From Lichenostomus cassidix (lineage: Eukaryota; Chordata; Aves; Passeriformes; Meliphagidae), in assembly GCA_008360975.2 (NCBI GenBank), contig CM039199.1:62001-126000 (forward strand): 64,000 bases of DNA, in the 5' to 3' direction. Below, piece by piece: positions 54,653 through 64,000 of this stretch; the stretch's first letter is position 1, and each line of letters starts with the position of its first letter. A model generated the notes under the pieces. It saw nothing but the letters and a program-made list of their open reading frames with translations. It was not told the DNA's origin and did not search any database. Position numbers and translations under genes: made by a program.

Positions 54653-54737
54653 ACCATTCACACCTCTGCACCCCCTCCCCTGGGGGGTGCCTTCAGCCAT
54701 TCACACGTTTCCCACCCCCTCCCCTGGGGGGTGCCTC
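54653..54737. repeat. Short tandem duplication inside the compact LTR element
   Basis: CACCCCCTCCCCTGGGGGGT then GCC occurs twice, each copy with an upstream CCATTCACAC, about 43 bp apart. CCCCTGGGG is itself palindromic. Confidence 0.85.
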
Positions 54738-55129
54738 CAAATCACATTCATACAAACATTCACTCCTCCTCTGCTGCAAACTACACCTTTAGCAGAGGTC
54801 CAGGGTCGGAAAATTTCCCTGAATAGGCACTGTAGGCGCTATCGGCTCACCACTAGAGTCTCTCTTACTCTTGATAGACTTTTGCCGACTGACAAGACTG
54901 GTCACTGCTTTCCGGTCCCTTGCAGTCCTCTTCATCACTGTTTTATCCTCAGCAACTCAATACAGACTTCACAAGTTTTCTACAAGTCCCTTCAGGGTCC
55001 TCTTCTTGGGACTCGCCTGTGTCTTTAAAGAGTCTCACAGCGCGCGGCCAACGCGTGTGCTGCACAGCAGAGATGGTGTTTGGCTGTGCAGAGTTGGTCT
55101 CGCCGGGGGAGGGGCGCCCGCGACACAAA

Positions 55130-55157
55130 ATGGCGGCTCACAAGATGGCGGCGCCCA
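55130..55157 (+). promoter_or_regulatory. Two YY1-like motifs (AAAATGGCGGC and AAGATGGCGGC)
   Basis: Two matches to the AANATGGCGGC consensus 18 bp apart inside the CpG-rich leader. YY1 at such sites sets start positions or silences in retroelements (for example murine leukaemia virus and L1, established knowledge). Binding here is inference. Confidence 0.55.
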
Positions 55158-55453
55158 TGTGCGGGCCACGCGGCCAGGGTGGTCTCCGTCTGCAGCGCAG
55201 GCAGCGTCCCGCTGCGTCGGCGGCTCCCCGCCGTGCGTTCGCCGCTCCGCCGCAGCCCCGCGCGGGCCGGCGGGGAGGCGTGGGCCCCGCGGGCCAGCGG
55301 CCAGCTCGGCCCTGCCCAGCCCGGCCTTTCGGGCCGGCCCGGCGTGGCTGCGCCGCCGGCCCCGCCGTTCCCCGAGCGCCGCCGGCTCCCGCCGCCCCCC
55401 AGCTCCCGCGGGCTCCGCTGCTCCCCGGCGTGTCTAGGCAAGTTCTTACCGCT

Positions 55454-55470
55454 GCCCGCATTCTCCACCA
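55454..55470 (-). promoter_or_regulatory. Primer-binding-site candidate
   Basis: The minus strand reads TGGTGGAGAATGCGGGC, beginning two bases after the CA end of the 5' LTR. I could not match it confidently to a tRNA 3' end from memory. Confidence 0.65.
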
Positions 55471-55472
55471 AT

Positions 55473-55869
55473 TGCAGCAGTGCAAAACCTGAAGGCAGCT
55501 CTCCCCTGCTGCGGGGGGGAGGGCTGCCCCAGAACCGGAACACGCAGGATGGTCATTCCATGGCCACGAGCTGTGGGGCTGGTCAGACGCGGTCCTTGTA
55601 GAAGCGTTGCAGGTTTAGAAAGGCAGCTGTTTGGTTCCTGGTCTGCATGGTGTTTTTATTGAGGAAAACAGGGGAGGAATGGGGAGACTGGGGAGGGGGA
55701 TGGGAAGGCAAGGGAGGGTGCAGGTTCCATATGAGCCCAGAACCAAAGAGGCTGTTCCGGATCTTGCTGGGGATTTTATCTCTAGGGATGGGGGGCGGTC
55801 CTGACTCACATCCAGTCAGAAGGGGTCAGGGGGGTGGGGTCAGGGACAGGCAGGACACACGTTACAACA
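55473..55869 (-). repeat. 5' LTR of the compact non-autonomous element
   Basis: 397 bp and nearly identical to the left copy. Same TGTTGTAACG start and TGCTGCA end on the minus strand, same AATAAA. Followed on the + strand by the GATGTT duplication at 55,870-55,875. Confidence 0.93.
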
Positions 55870-55875
55870 GATGTT

Positions 55876-56848
55876 TTTTGTTTGTTTGTTTGTTTTGGGT
55901 TGGGTTTTTGTGTTTTTTTATTATTTATCTTTTGAAGAGTTCAGCTGATTCCAAAGTAAGACTTTGCCTGAGCTACAACCAAGTTTTGGACTGTTTTCCA
56001 GCAGTTGTTACAACCCATTCTTCACGCAGTATCCAGACCCTTCCAGCAGTGCACGAAGCAGAACAGCTGCACAGACATTACCTGTAGCCCTTTGTAGCCT
56101 ACACAGTTTAAAGCAAGTTGCTTATCCAAGGCTAAACCTTATGGAATGGAGGCTCAAGTGTTAAGAGAGGTTACATTCTGACGGTGCCAAGGCTTGGCTG
56201 CCCTGGGAGCTCTCAGGAAGTTCTAGCCAGGTCTCAGTGCTGCCCTTCAAGTCAACCCCCACCTGTCTAACTGGCCGTTGTGGTAAATACATATCATGAC
56301 ACTGGCTTTTTGCAAATATTAAAATGGATACTATGTGTATAATTTAAATTTTTTACAAAGGTAGCCTTGCTGTGAAAATATAGTTGTGTAATGATGACTA
56401 ATGCCTTTCTTTTTGTTGCTAGCTCAGCTAGGACGTAGTAGTGAAATAGCTGATACAGTTATATTAGAATGCTTGAACTGCCTGCTTGATTGGATAACAT
56501 CCAATGAATGGAAATTCCAACTATCAGCACCTGTCATCTGCAGAAACTACAATCTGGGAGTGATAACAGGACTAATGAACACCACAGCCAAGAGGATGGT
56601 GCATGCTCTGGGGAGGCGTATCCAAGGAGGAGCTAGGCTAAACAGTTCCTGGAACATATAAACTAGTTTGGGGGAAAGTTTGAATATGCATAATTGTTTA
56701 TAAATATGCATTAGGCTGAAGGGTTTGTAAAGGGTGTCTCTGTCCATACCAGGTGTGCTTTTTGGCTGAATGCCAAGCAGCCAGTGCTGTAAATTTTGCT
56801 TTATTACCTTTGTCCCCTGCTGTCTTTTATTAAACTCTTAAATCCTAA
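55876..56848. other. Unassigned sequence, TTTG-rich start
   Basis: Begins with a TTTG run (about 55,878-55,900). An 86-codon open frame (56,401-56,661) shows no domain I recognise. No repeat family could be assigned. Confidence 0.45.
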
Positions 56849-57361
56849 TGTCATAAATTGGGTCTCAATAAATCAATCAGAGACAATTCCAATTCAGTAA
56901 TTTGTAATTTATACAAGCCAGTGGATACAGGTCAAAGCAGTGCTGGGTGGGCTAGGCAGGCTCCCTTGCTCTGCCTAAGACACACCGCGCAGAGGTTTGT
57001 GTGTGCCGAGGTTTTATGCAGTCTCTTTTTCTGGGTTATGTGTCATTTGCTGGAGATAAGGCTGTGTCTGCGTAGTCTGTTGCTGTTGCTAGAGGGTCCG
57101 CCGCTGCCTTCCGAAGGCTCGTAGTCACGTTCGCAGCCTGCCCTTCCCCCTAAACCTTGCCGGTTACTTTAGATTGTGCAAGTTTTGTATAAGCCTTGTG
57201 TAAACAGGATGCTTAAGTTCTGCTTATGCCAGCAGGAGGTCTTTGGCCCGTGGGGACCCTGTTTTCCTGTTGCGATTTAGCGAATCAATCCCTATCTATC
57301 ACACTAACAGGAGAGTGAACCTTATTTTTCACAACCATGACAGGGTTTTTCCACACCAACA
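56849..57361 (-). mobile_element. LTR-like element, antisense (right end uncertain)
   Basis: The + strand starts TGTCATAAATTGGGTCTC and could end at CACACTAACA (57,309) or CCACACCAACA (57,361). Read on the minus strand it shows a GCATAAAACC TATA-like box, a compact GC-rich R-like segment and a GACCCAATTTATGACA end, as in a retroviral LTR. No matching target duplication was found with either right end. Confidence 0.45.
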
Positions 57362-57976
57362 TTTTTATGTGATCCCAGCGAGAAGCGCTGGTATCTATGC
57401 AGGGTCTTTCTGTAGCCCAGTGCACACTAGAGCCATTCCAAGGGGTGGCAGATGCTTGACAGTGCACTTTTATTTATTTCATGTGTCTGCAAGTTGTGTG
57501 AGCTTCAGACAATGGCTTTTCTACCTCCACATAACTTTTGCATATATTTCCAAAACTTGGGTGTATATATATATCTCCCCCATATAACTTCTATATAACA
57601 TATAACTTGTGCTTTGCCCATTCTTGAATTATTTTCTTCCATTAATGGCTCAAACACTGCTCAGTCTAAACTGGAAATTTTATTGATTAGGATTATCTAA
57701 TCCAGACAAAGAAACACCACTGGTGTGCTTTTGCTGCTGGAGAGGAGAGCTGATGGGCAGTGGTGATGTTGGAGGCTCTGGGGTCAACTGACAGATGGAG
57801 CTGTGGTGTTGTAATTCATGGAGAAGCTGCCAGTGGAGTACCTAAGTCTTTTGTTAAACAAATGTACAGCACAGTTGTCTCACACTCAGATTTACAGGTG
57901 TTACTACCTGCCCCTGATGACAAAGGTAACTCCTTGGGGGAGATTATAGTGCATTGACACTGTCAATAAATGATTA
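57362..57976. other. Unassigned interval
   Basis: About 600 bp, AT-rich, with a short TATATA run near 57,563. Nothing recognised. Confidence 0.4.
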
Positions 57977-57992
57977 GTATCTATAAATATAC

Positions 57993-58031
<39 letters not shown>
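57977..58031. repeat. TATATG hexamer microsatellite
   Basis: About eight GTATAT/TATATG units directly abutting the LTR at 58,032. A short remnant, TATATGTA, follows the LTR. Confidence 0.92.
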
Positions 58032-58032
<1 letters not shown>

Positions 58033-58652
58033 GTCACCGAAACTGTGGGAAAACCAAAAACTCTCCAACAACATTTTTAATGTTAGAGAGTGAAGGCATT
58101 ACTTTATTATATATGGCCAGGATGTTGTTCTGGCCAGGATGTACCACAGAAATCATCTCATCCACACATAGGCCGGGTGTGCAGAGAGAATCATTCCATG
58201 ATACATAGCTTTTACTGGATTCTTCAGATATTTTATACAATAAAAATACTTAGACAAGTATTGGGTCAGTGTTCATTTGTTCAAAGTTGAGCAAACCCCT
58301 AGTATTCAGTTTCCCATTGGATCTGAATCTCTTTGCCTCTGATGTTAATTAGATTTTTCATTCTTCAGTTTTTCCTATCAGTCCTTTCTGGATCAGATGT
58401 TTTCACCCCTGCTGGAGGTGGGGTCTGGCATCAGGGTTTTTAGATAGCCCCTGATGTCCTGCTGATGTTCTGTTGATAGCTCTTTATCTTTTGGGTTACT
58501 CACAGTCTGTTGATATGCTGAGTCCAACCAGACCTCACCTGGTAGAACAATGCCCTGGAAAGAAACCTAAAATTCCTTTTCCCGGGGTAAAGACAAACAG
58601 AACACTTTGACTAAAGTTATACAAAATTTTTAAACTGGTATATTTTCCAACA
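58032..58652 (-). mobile_element. LTR (family A), antisense, inserted in TATATG repeat
   Basis: 621 bp. The + strand starts TGTCACCGAAACTGTGGG and ends ACTGGTATATTTTCCAACA. Homologous over its length to the LTRs at 48,669 and 50,370. The flanking 8 bases are identical (TATATGTA both sides), but this lies in a microsatellite so duplication length cannot be read. Probably a solo LTR rather than the 3' LTR of the neighbouring provirus, because no polypurine tract precedes it. Confidence 0.85.
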
Positions 58653-58772
58653 TATATGTAGGGTTTATTTTTGAGCAGTCTAATTGCAATGAACAGCAGG
58701 TATGTAACAGTTTTAGTTATTATCTATAGTAATATAGCAATATAAAAACATAAGAATAACACTTCAGAAAAA

Positions 58773-58920
58773 AAAGGAAAGGAAAGGAAAGGAAAGGAAA
58801 GGAAAGGAAAGGAAAGGAAAGGAAAGGAAAGGAAAGGAAAGGAAAGGAAAGGAAAGGAAAGGAAAGGAAAGGAAAGGAAAGGAAAGGAAAGGAAAGGAAA
58901 GGAAAGGAAAGGAAAGGAAA
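58773..58920. repeat. AAAGG pentamer microsatellite, ~29 units
   Basis: About 147 bp of near-perfect GGAAA repeats, purine-only on the + strand. Likely length-variable between individuals. Confidence 0.97.
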
Positions 58921-60230
58921 ATTAATCCACAAACACCAGAGGTTTATGTCCAAAAAGGAGACAGAGGAGTCCTGTAGCTTTATTCATTAATAAAGGGAGA
59001 GGTCATGGGCATTTCCCATGGGGTCTCTCAAACTGCTAGAGGATGCAGCCTCTTTTATCTTACTTTCCCGGCCACAGGTCTTCTCTCTCTTTGCCCATTG
59101 GCTGAGGTACTCAAGAGGTACAGGCTTCCGGAATTGCCTAATGCAGACCCCTCTAATATACATCTCCCCTTTCCTCTTTTTCTTATGTCTCTGTTCTTGT
59201 AGTTTATTAACACAGCCTTGGGTAAGTCAATTAGTGGAATTCCTATGGAAATCCTTCCCATTGTTTCTTCTATCTCCCAGTATTGGCCTTATCTTATCAG
59301 CAGACTCAGGTTTTATCTTACCAGCCATTTGTTTGTAAAGACACTCTCTTACTCCTTTTAAAAGGAAAGAAGGATAAGAGTAGAAAGATACCACCACCTG
59401 TGGATCCAGGGATGAGACTTGATTGTTGCAAATTCGATGTCTGTTGGTCAAAGCAATTGTCAGAGTGTTGACTGGCAGCAGTGGGATAAAGGCTGCAAAA
59501 CACAAAGTTCAATGGGTTAATACATGCTAAGCTGTAGGTGGACTGCCCAGTTACCTCCCCTGGACTGGGTGGGACATTTACACTGTCTATTGCAACACTG
59601 TGGATATTGCACTATGGATCATGTGCAGTCCTCTTTCAGAAAGTCTCAGAAATTAGTCTGGGGGTCTTCAAAGGTCTTTGGTATTTCCTACAAACCAATT
59701 CTTGTTTTGGACTTTGTAACGCTATGTCATATCTCAGACCTTTGGATCCTTTCTTTCAATTGGTTGACAACACAAATCATCTTCATTCAACAAACAATGA
59801 TACTGAACACCACCCTTCATGGGGATAGAGTGTGCTACCGTGCCCTTTACCTCTGCACCTAATCTTAAGAAAAATTCTTTTCTATCTTTTTCCCAGCTCA
59901 CTTGCAATTTACTAGAATTAATATTTGGAATCTGAGTAAAATCACACCTCAGTCTCAATGGGTGTTCATATTTTATTGTTACTTCTTGTTGTTCAGTTTT
60001 TACCTCATCCCAGTTGATTTAGGGTGAGCTAGAATTTATTAATTTAAGAGAACTAGAAGCTGGATTATAACAATAATTTTTTAACTGATTTAGAAGGCCA
60101 GAGATTAGATAATGATTTACTAAGATTTGCTTGCTGAGGACAATTTATTATTCGCTTAATGATTTTGTGCCTACCTAGTATCAGGGAGGATAGAGAGAAG
60201 AGAGCCAAATAATTGAGAAAAATTACTGAG
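58921..60230 (-). pseudogene. 3' part of the - strand ERV, env position (env not confirmed)
   Basis: Lies downstream, in element sense, of the integrase of the same minus-strand ERV, where env is expected. Minus-strand open pieces (59,055-59,261; 59,227-59,505; 59,734-59,958) have no envelope domain I can identify with certainty. Broken throughout. Confidence 0.4.
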
Positions 60231-60670
60231 TGTGACCGAACATCCTGCCCTCAGACCCCAGAACTGGTCCAAGTTGGTTCTAAGGCTTGGACTTGGACCA
60301 AGAACCAAGGGAGTATGCGCAAGGGAACAGGGTGAAGAGCTCATCATGAGGAAGGCTACTGACTTCGCCCTCATTAATCATTTGGGACCCTTGCCCACTA
60401 TTAATCTGTGACACTGCGCTTGCGCGAGCATATTTAAATGAACTTTGAACTCATTATAATATGAAGTGGGGAGAGGTAATTAATATGTATAGGGGCTTTG
60501 TGTAACTTAATGCATATGTAACCTGTAACCTAATATAAACCAAGTGAAGTGCTGCTGTCGGTGTGCATGCCTTGGAGGGGCTACCCCCCATGCAACCCAG
60601 CTGGAATAAAAACATACCTACTTCATAACTATTTGAGTTGTGGAGTCAATCCGTGCCTCACCAGGCTCCC
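60231..60670 (+). mobile_element. Solo LTR, third family, sense, between env position and integrase
   Basis: Starts TGTGACCGAACATCC. Has a TATA-like CTAATATAAACC near 60,530 and GGAATAAAAAC (poly-A signal) near 60,603, then a U5-like GAGTTGTGGAGTCAATCCGTG. The promoter, poly-A and U5 order supports an LTR on the + strand. The right end is not sharp: no clean CA plus target duplication was found. Confidence 0.6.
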
Positions 60671-60730
60671 ACTAATACTAGTTTCCAAATTAATATCCAT
60701 TCTCCCCAGAATTCAAGATGATGTACAAGA

Positions 60731-61480
60731 TTAGATGACATATTTCAAAGTCAGTTTTGAAGTTTTAGGGCCCCTATTAACAATCTTCCATGTTGGTAGA
60801 TTCACTCTACAGTAATGTATCCATGCTTCTGATTCCTCTATTTTAATGGCAGTGAAGGTAGTCAACAATACTTTCCAGTATTCCTGGAAAGGTTCAGAAA
60901 TCCATGTCTTCACATACATATAATATCCTTGTTGGAAGTCATGAACTGGATTTTCTAAAGTTAACGGTCAGTTCCAAATCAGGAAGGTTCTCAGAGCTGT
61001 TAAAGTTTTTTCCACTTCCTTTGCTTGATTGGTGTGACATGGGAAGGCTTCAGGCCATCCAGAAAAGTATCTACCAATATGAAAATGTACCAGTCCCTGT
61101 TCTGCCAGGGCAACTCTGCAAAATCAATATGCCAATAGTCACCTGGTGGATTTCCTTGTTTTATTAGCACTGGAGGCAGTCTTCTTCCTTCCTTGGAATT
61201 CTTTTGCAAACAAATCACATATTTTTCAAAAACTAGTCTATTAATTTCTGTCATTTTTGTGCTTACTATATTCATTTGCAAACTAGTCACCATATTCTGT
61301 ATTTTCTGATGTGTTTCCTGATGTTTTAGTTCTGTTATACATTAATTGCAGAGGCACAATTACCTGCCCACATAAGGTTACCAATCACCTGCTGGGATTT
61401 TCCTTAGATTCTAATGATGGCGCTAACTGCCTGTCCTGATTACTACAGTTTGGCCAGACATTCCACTTTTTGCTAGATAC
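60731..61480 (-). pseudogene. Integrase of the - strand gammaretrovirus-like ERV
   Basis: The minus-strand frame at 61,000-61,293 shows PPGDYWHIDFAELP and LVDTF, the integrase core entry with its first catalytic Asp. The C-terminal part lies at 60,731-60,919 (EPFQEYWKVLLTTFTAIK). Frameshifts and stops separate the pieces, so no active enzyme is possible. Opposite in strand to, and the same family as, the integrase at 52.3-52.9 kb. Confidence 0.82.
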
Positions 61481-61489
61481 TATTGCAAG

Positions 61490-61696
61490 GATACATTTTC
61501 AGCAACCTCTTTAGCTGTTTTGTCAGCTATTCGATTCCCTGTACTAACTGGGGAGTCTCCAAACTGATGGGCTTTACAGTGCATCACAGCCACTTCTTTT
61601 GGCTTTTGTACACTTTGTAGTAGGTGACTTATTTCTTCTCTGTACTTAATAGGAGACCTCTGTGCTGATTAACAATTCCCTTTCCTTCTGTATGGT
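61490..61696 (-). pseudogene. RNase H C-terminal part, - strand ERV
   Basis: The minus strand reads VMHCKAHQFGDSPV at about 61,545-61,590, followed by N-RIADKTAKEVAE. The N-terminal part of the domain lies beyond the LTR insertion, at 62,792-63,276. Confidence 0.85.
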
Positions 61697-62791
61697 TGAC
61701 GTGGTTTAGACCCTGGCCAAATGCCAAGGTACCCACAGCATCTACTCACTCACTCTCTCCGCTGCCACAACTGGGAAGAGGAGAGGACAAGGAAAAAAGT
61801 CAATACACTCAGGGCTCATGACTTGAGATAAGGACTGGGAGACACTCCAAGGACAGAACAGGCTCCTCTTAAAGTTACAAAGTGAAATTTTATTACTACA
61901 GAAAAAGAGGAGGATAATGAGAAGTAAAAACAAAGCCCTCAAAGACACCATTTTCTCCGCTCACCCTCCTCCCTCCTTCCCACAAGCAGGACAGCAGGGA
62001 GGGCATGGGGGTTTGGTCAGTTCATCATCAGGATCTTCTGCTGGTGCTCCAGGAGAGAAGGCTTTTCCTCTGCATAACCATGGGGTCCCTCACACGGGAG
62101 GCAGCTCTCCATGAACTGCTCCAGCATGGGTCCACTCTCACAAGCAGCAGTCTGCCCAAACCTGCCACAACGTGAGCTCCCCCTGCAGGCAGACAGTTCT
62201 CCCAAAAGTGCCGTGGTGTGGGGTCCCTCATCCACGGGGTGCAGAACTCCAAGGCCAGTCTATTCCATCTCGGGAGCAAGGCCTCTCCCTCCACTGGGAC
62301 TCCCACTGGATCATAGCTTCCTCCAGGCATCTACCCACTCTGGCGTGGGCACCTCCCCACTGGCTGTGGGTGGATCACTGCATTCCCTGTGGACCCCATG
62401 GGCTGCAGGGGGACAACCGGCTTCACCATGGTCCTCACCACAGCCTGCAGGACCCTCCGCTCCGGTGCCAGAAGCACCTCCTCCCCCACCTTCTCCACTG
62501 ACCTTGGAGCCTGCATGTTGTTTTCTCTCACATATTCTCACCTCCTCCTCTTTCTCTGGCTAAAAAGGAAATGTCCCTCTCTTGTTTTGATTTCTTCTTA
62601 AATATGTTATCACAGAGGTGTAGCCAACATCTCTAATTGGCCCAGCCTTGGCCAGCAGCATGTACATCATCTTCAGGGCCATCAGGGATTGGCTCTGCTG
62701 GACACGGTGAAATCTTTGAGAAGCTTCACACAAGAGCCATCTTTGTGGCTCCCCACCACTAGCAAAAACTGGGCCAAGCAAAACCAACACA
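61697..62791 (-). mobile_element. Solo LTR, ~1.1-kb family, antisense, inside RNase H
   Basis: The + strand starts TGACGTGGTTTAGACCC and ends CAAAACCAACACA. A minus-strand AATAAA lies near the left end (AAATTTTATTACT on +). The flanks ATGGT/ATGGC form a 5-bp duplication with one mismatch. Same family as 63,277 onward (parallel) and 46,599 (opposite). The pol reading resumes on both sides, so it is an insertion. Confidence 0.85.
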
Positions 62792-63276
62792 ATGGCTTCA
62801 TGGGTGTGTATTATTCCAAAAACATATTTTTAACCAGTCAATATGTTTACCCCTTTTCCTTCATTGATTTCTAGGTAAGGTCATTAATTCTGCTTTTTGT
62901 GCTGATGTGTTAAAAGATAAAGGCTGAGTTTCTATTGCCTGGGTTAGGGTTCCCACTGCATACTCAGCTGCCCATCTTCCATTTCATGCCTTGCTGCTCC
63001 CACTGGTATGCAGGTCCAGTTCTGGATCCTGGATGGGATCCCTCTTGAGATCCCATCTGCCAGAACACACTTGTTCAATGATTACCAGGCAGTCATAGTA
63101 TACAAAGGTCTCTGGGCTTCCTTTGAAGCCTGGAAACATGGCTGGGTTCAAGGCAGTGGTTATCTTAAGTTCAACATTGTTCTGCTCCAGTAGGGCAACT
63201 TGGTATTTCAGCCTCCTGCTGGTGATATCCAGTGTCCTCCTTTTTGGTTCCAAACCAGCTATTCCATATGAGGTAG
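62792..63276 (-). pseudogene. RT connection / RNase H N-terminal part, - strand ERV
   Basis: The minus-strand open frame (62,984-63,328 includes it) shows SRRLKYQVALLEQNNVELK and a SAQKAELMTL block, typical of the gammaretroviral RT connection and RNase H start. It is the upstream continuation of the RNase H at 61.5-61.7 kb. Confidence 0.82.
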
Positions 63277-64000
63277 TGTCATGGTTTGGACACTGGCCAA
63301 ATGCCGGGCACCCACAACAGCTGCTCATTTGCTCTTCTGTACCTCAGCTGGGCAGAGGAGAGGAAAAAGAGATTAACAAAGAGGTCATGAGTCGAGATAA
63401 GAGCCGGGAGAAAACACTTCAAGGGCAAAACAGGCTCAATGTAGAGTCACAAAGTGAATTTACTACAGACAGAGTCAGACGAGGATAATGAGAAGTAAAA
63501 TAAGCCCTTAAAGACACTGTTCTTTCCCCCAACCTCTCCCTCCTTCCCAATAACAGTGCAGGGGGTTTGGTGTGGGGATTTGGGTCAGTTCATCACCGAG
63601 GTCTTTCTTCCGTCACTCAGGGAGAGAAGTCCTTCCCCTGCTGTGCCATGGGGTCCCACAGGAGACAGTTCTCTGCAACCTCCTCCAACATGGTCCAATC
63701 TCACAAGCAGCAGTTGTCTCAAAACTGCTGCAATGTGAGTCCCCTCACGGGTAGACAGTTATCCCCAAACTGCTGCGGCATGGGTCCCTCATCCACGGGG
63801 TGCAGACCTCTGAGGACAGGCTGTTCCAGCCTGGGAGCAGGGACCTTTCAACCAGGTCTCCCCCAGGATCGCAGCCTCCAGGCATCTACCTGCTCCGGTG
63901 CGGGCACCTCCGCAAGGGACCTCTGCATTCCCATGGACCCCATGGGCTGCAGGCAGACAACCTGCCTCACCATGGTCTTCACCACAGCCAGCAGAGGAAT
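63277..64000 (-). mobile_element. LTR of the ~1.1-kb family, antisense, running off the window
   Basis: The + strand starts TGTCATGGTTTGGACACTGG at 63,277 and parallels the 61,697 copy over its whole visible length (ACTGGCCAAATGCC, GAGGATAATGAGAAGTAAAA, CCCATGGGCTGCAGG). The right end is outside the window. Confidence 0.85.

Larger units (their letters stand above)
55030..55472 (-). other. CpG-rich leader of the compact LTR element
   Basis: About 440 bp of very GC- and CpG-rich sequence, unlike anything else in the window. It lies between the PBS and the AT-richer body and has CpG-island character. It could be a retroviral leader/packaging region or a captured host promoter. Overlapping GC-driven open frames on both strands (up to ~190 codons) look like composition artefacts. 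Confidence 0.75.
53577..55869 (-). mobile_element. Compact non-autonomous LTR retrotransposon, 2.3 kb, structurally complete
   Basis: Two ~395-bp TG...CA LTRs enclose 1,502 bp and are flanked by a perfect 6-bp duplication GATGTT. A PBS-like TGG site lies two bases inside the 5' LTR and a polypurine tract adjoins the 3' LTR. A splice-donor-like CGGTAAGAA follows the PBS. The internal part has no protease, RT or integrase motif, so it would depend on another retrovirus for movement. A 6-bp duplication suits alpha/beta-type (class II) integrases. The high LTR identity suggests a fairly recent insertion compared with the flanking ERVs. Confidence 0.9.

Noticed and set aside
54871..55601. Long overlapping open frames (115-190 codons) in the GC-rich leader, both strands
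   Set aside because: Stop codons are rare in such GC-rich DNA. The translations are Arg/Pro/Gly/Ala low complexity and overlap on both strands.
53577..55869. The ~395-bp direct repeats as a simple segmental duplication
   Set aside because: TG...CA termini, the 6-bp target duplication, PBS and polypurine tract all fit an LTR element better.
58720..58953. Antisense frame of repeated LSFPF
   Set aside because: Translation of the AAAGG pentamer repeat.

Overview
This is a stretch of vertebrate nuclear DNA, most likely from a bird. Evidence for a bird is the repeat content: CR1 LINE 3' ends in both orientations, ERVL-type and gammaretrovirus-like endogenous retroviruses and several LTR families. 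The heavy LTR load in the right third would fit a songbird, but I cannot name the species from sequence alone.

Left two thirds (1-42,780, + strand): the 3' portion of GTF2IRD1, a TFII-I family transcription regulator from the region syntenic with the human Williams-Beuren interval. I assembled 26 coding segments. All 25 introns are GT-AG, and every phase is compatible from the split Arg codon at base 23 to the TAG at 42608-42610. The segments encode 892 residues with the putative 48-nt cassette exon, or 876 without it. Five I-repeats are each split over a short exon (5' half, phase 1) and a long exon of 184 nt (193 nt in repeat 5). The N-terminal coding exons and the promoter lie upstream of the window.

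The introns hold CR1 fragments, simple repeats, and in intron 18 an antisense ERVL remnant (integrase and LTR) that is itself interrupted by a CR1 copy. Introns 20 and 21 (29.6-39.1 kb) are the longest and flank the cassette exon.

Right third (42.8-64 kb): a gene-free interval after GTF2IRD1, dominated by nested LTR elements. A + strand gammaretrovirus-like provirus remnant (about 45.75-52.95 kb) carries decayed gag, protease, RNase H and integrase and is interrupted by three LTRs. A second remnant on the - strand (about 58.7-63.28 kb, continuing right) carries integrase and RNase H pieces and is also interrupted by LTRs. Between them, at 53,577-55,869, sits a structurally intact 2.3-kb non-autonomous LTR element on the - strand. 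It has a perfect 6-bp target duplication, two ~395-bp LTRs, PBS-like and polypurine-like sites, no gag or pol, and a CpG-rich leader with paired YY1-like motifs. It is the best candidate for something undescribed here. No functional viral gene remains: every retroviral reading frame seen is broken by stops, frameshifts or insertions.
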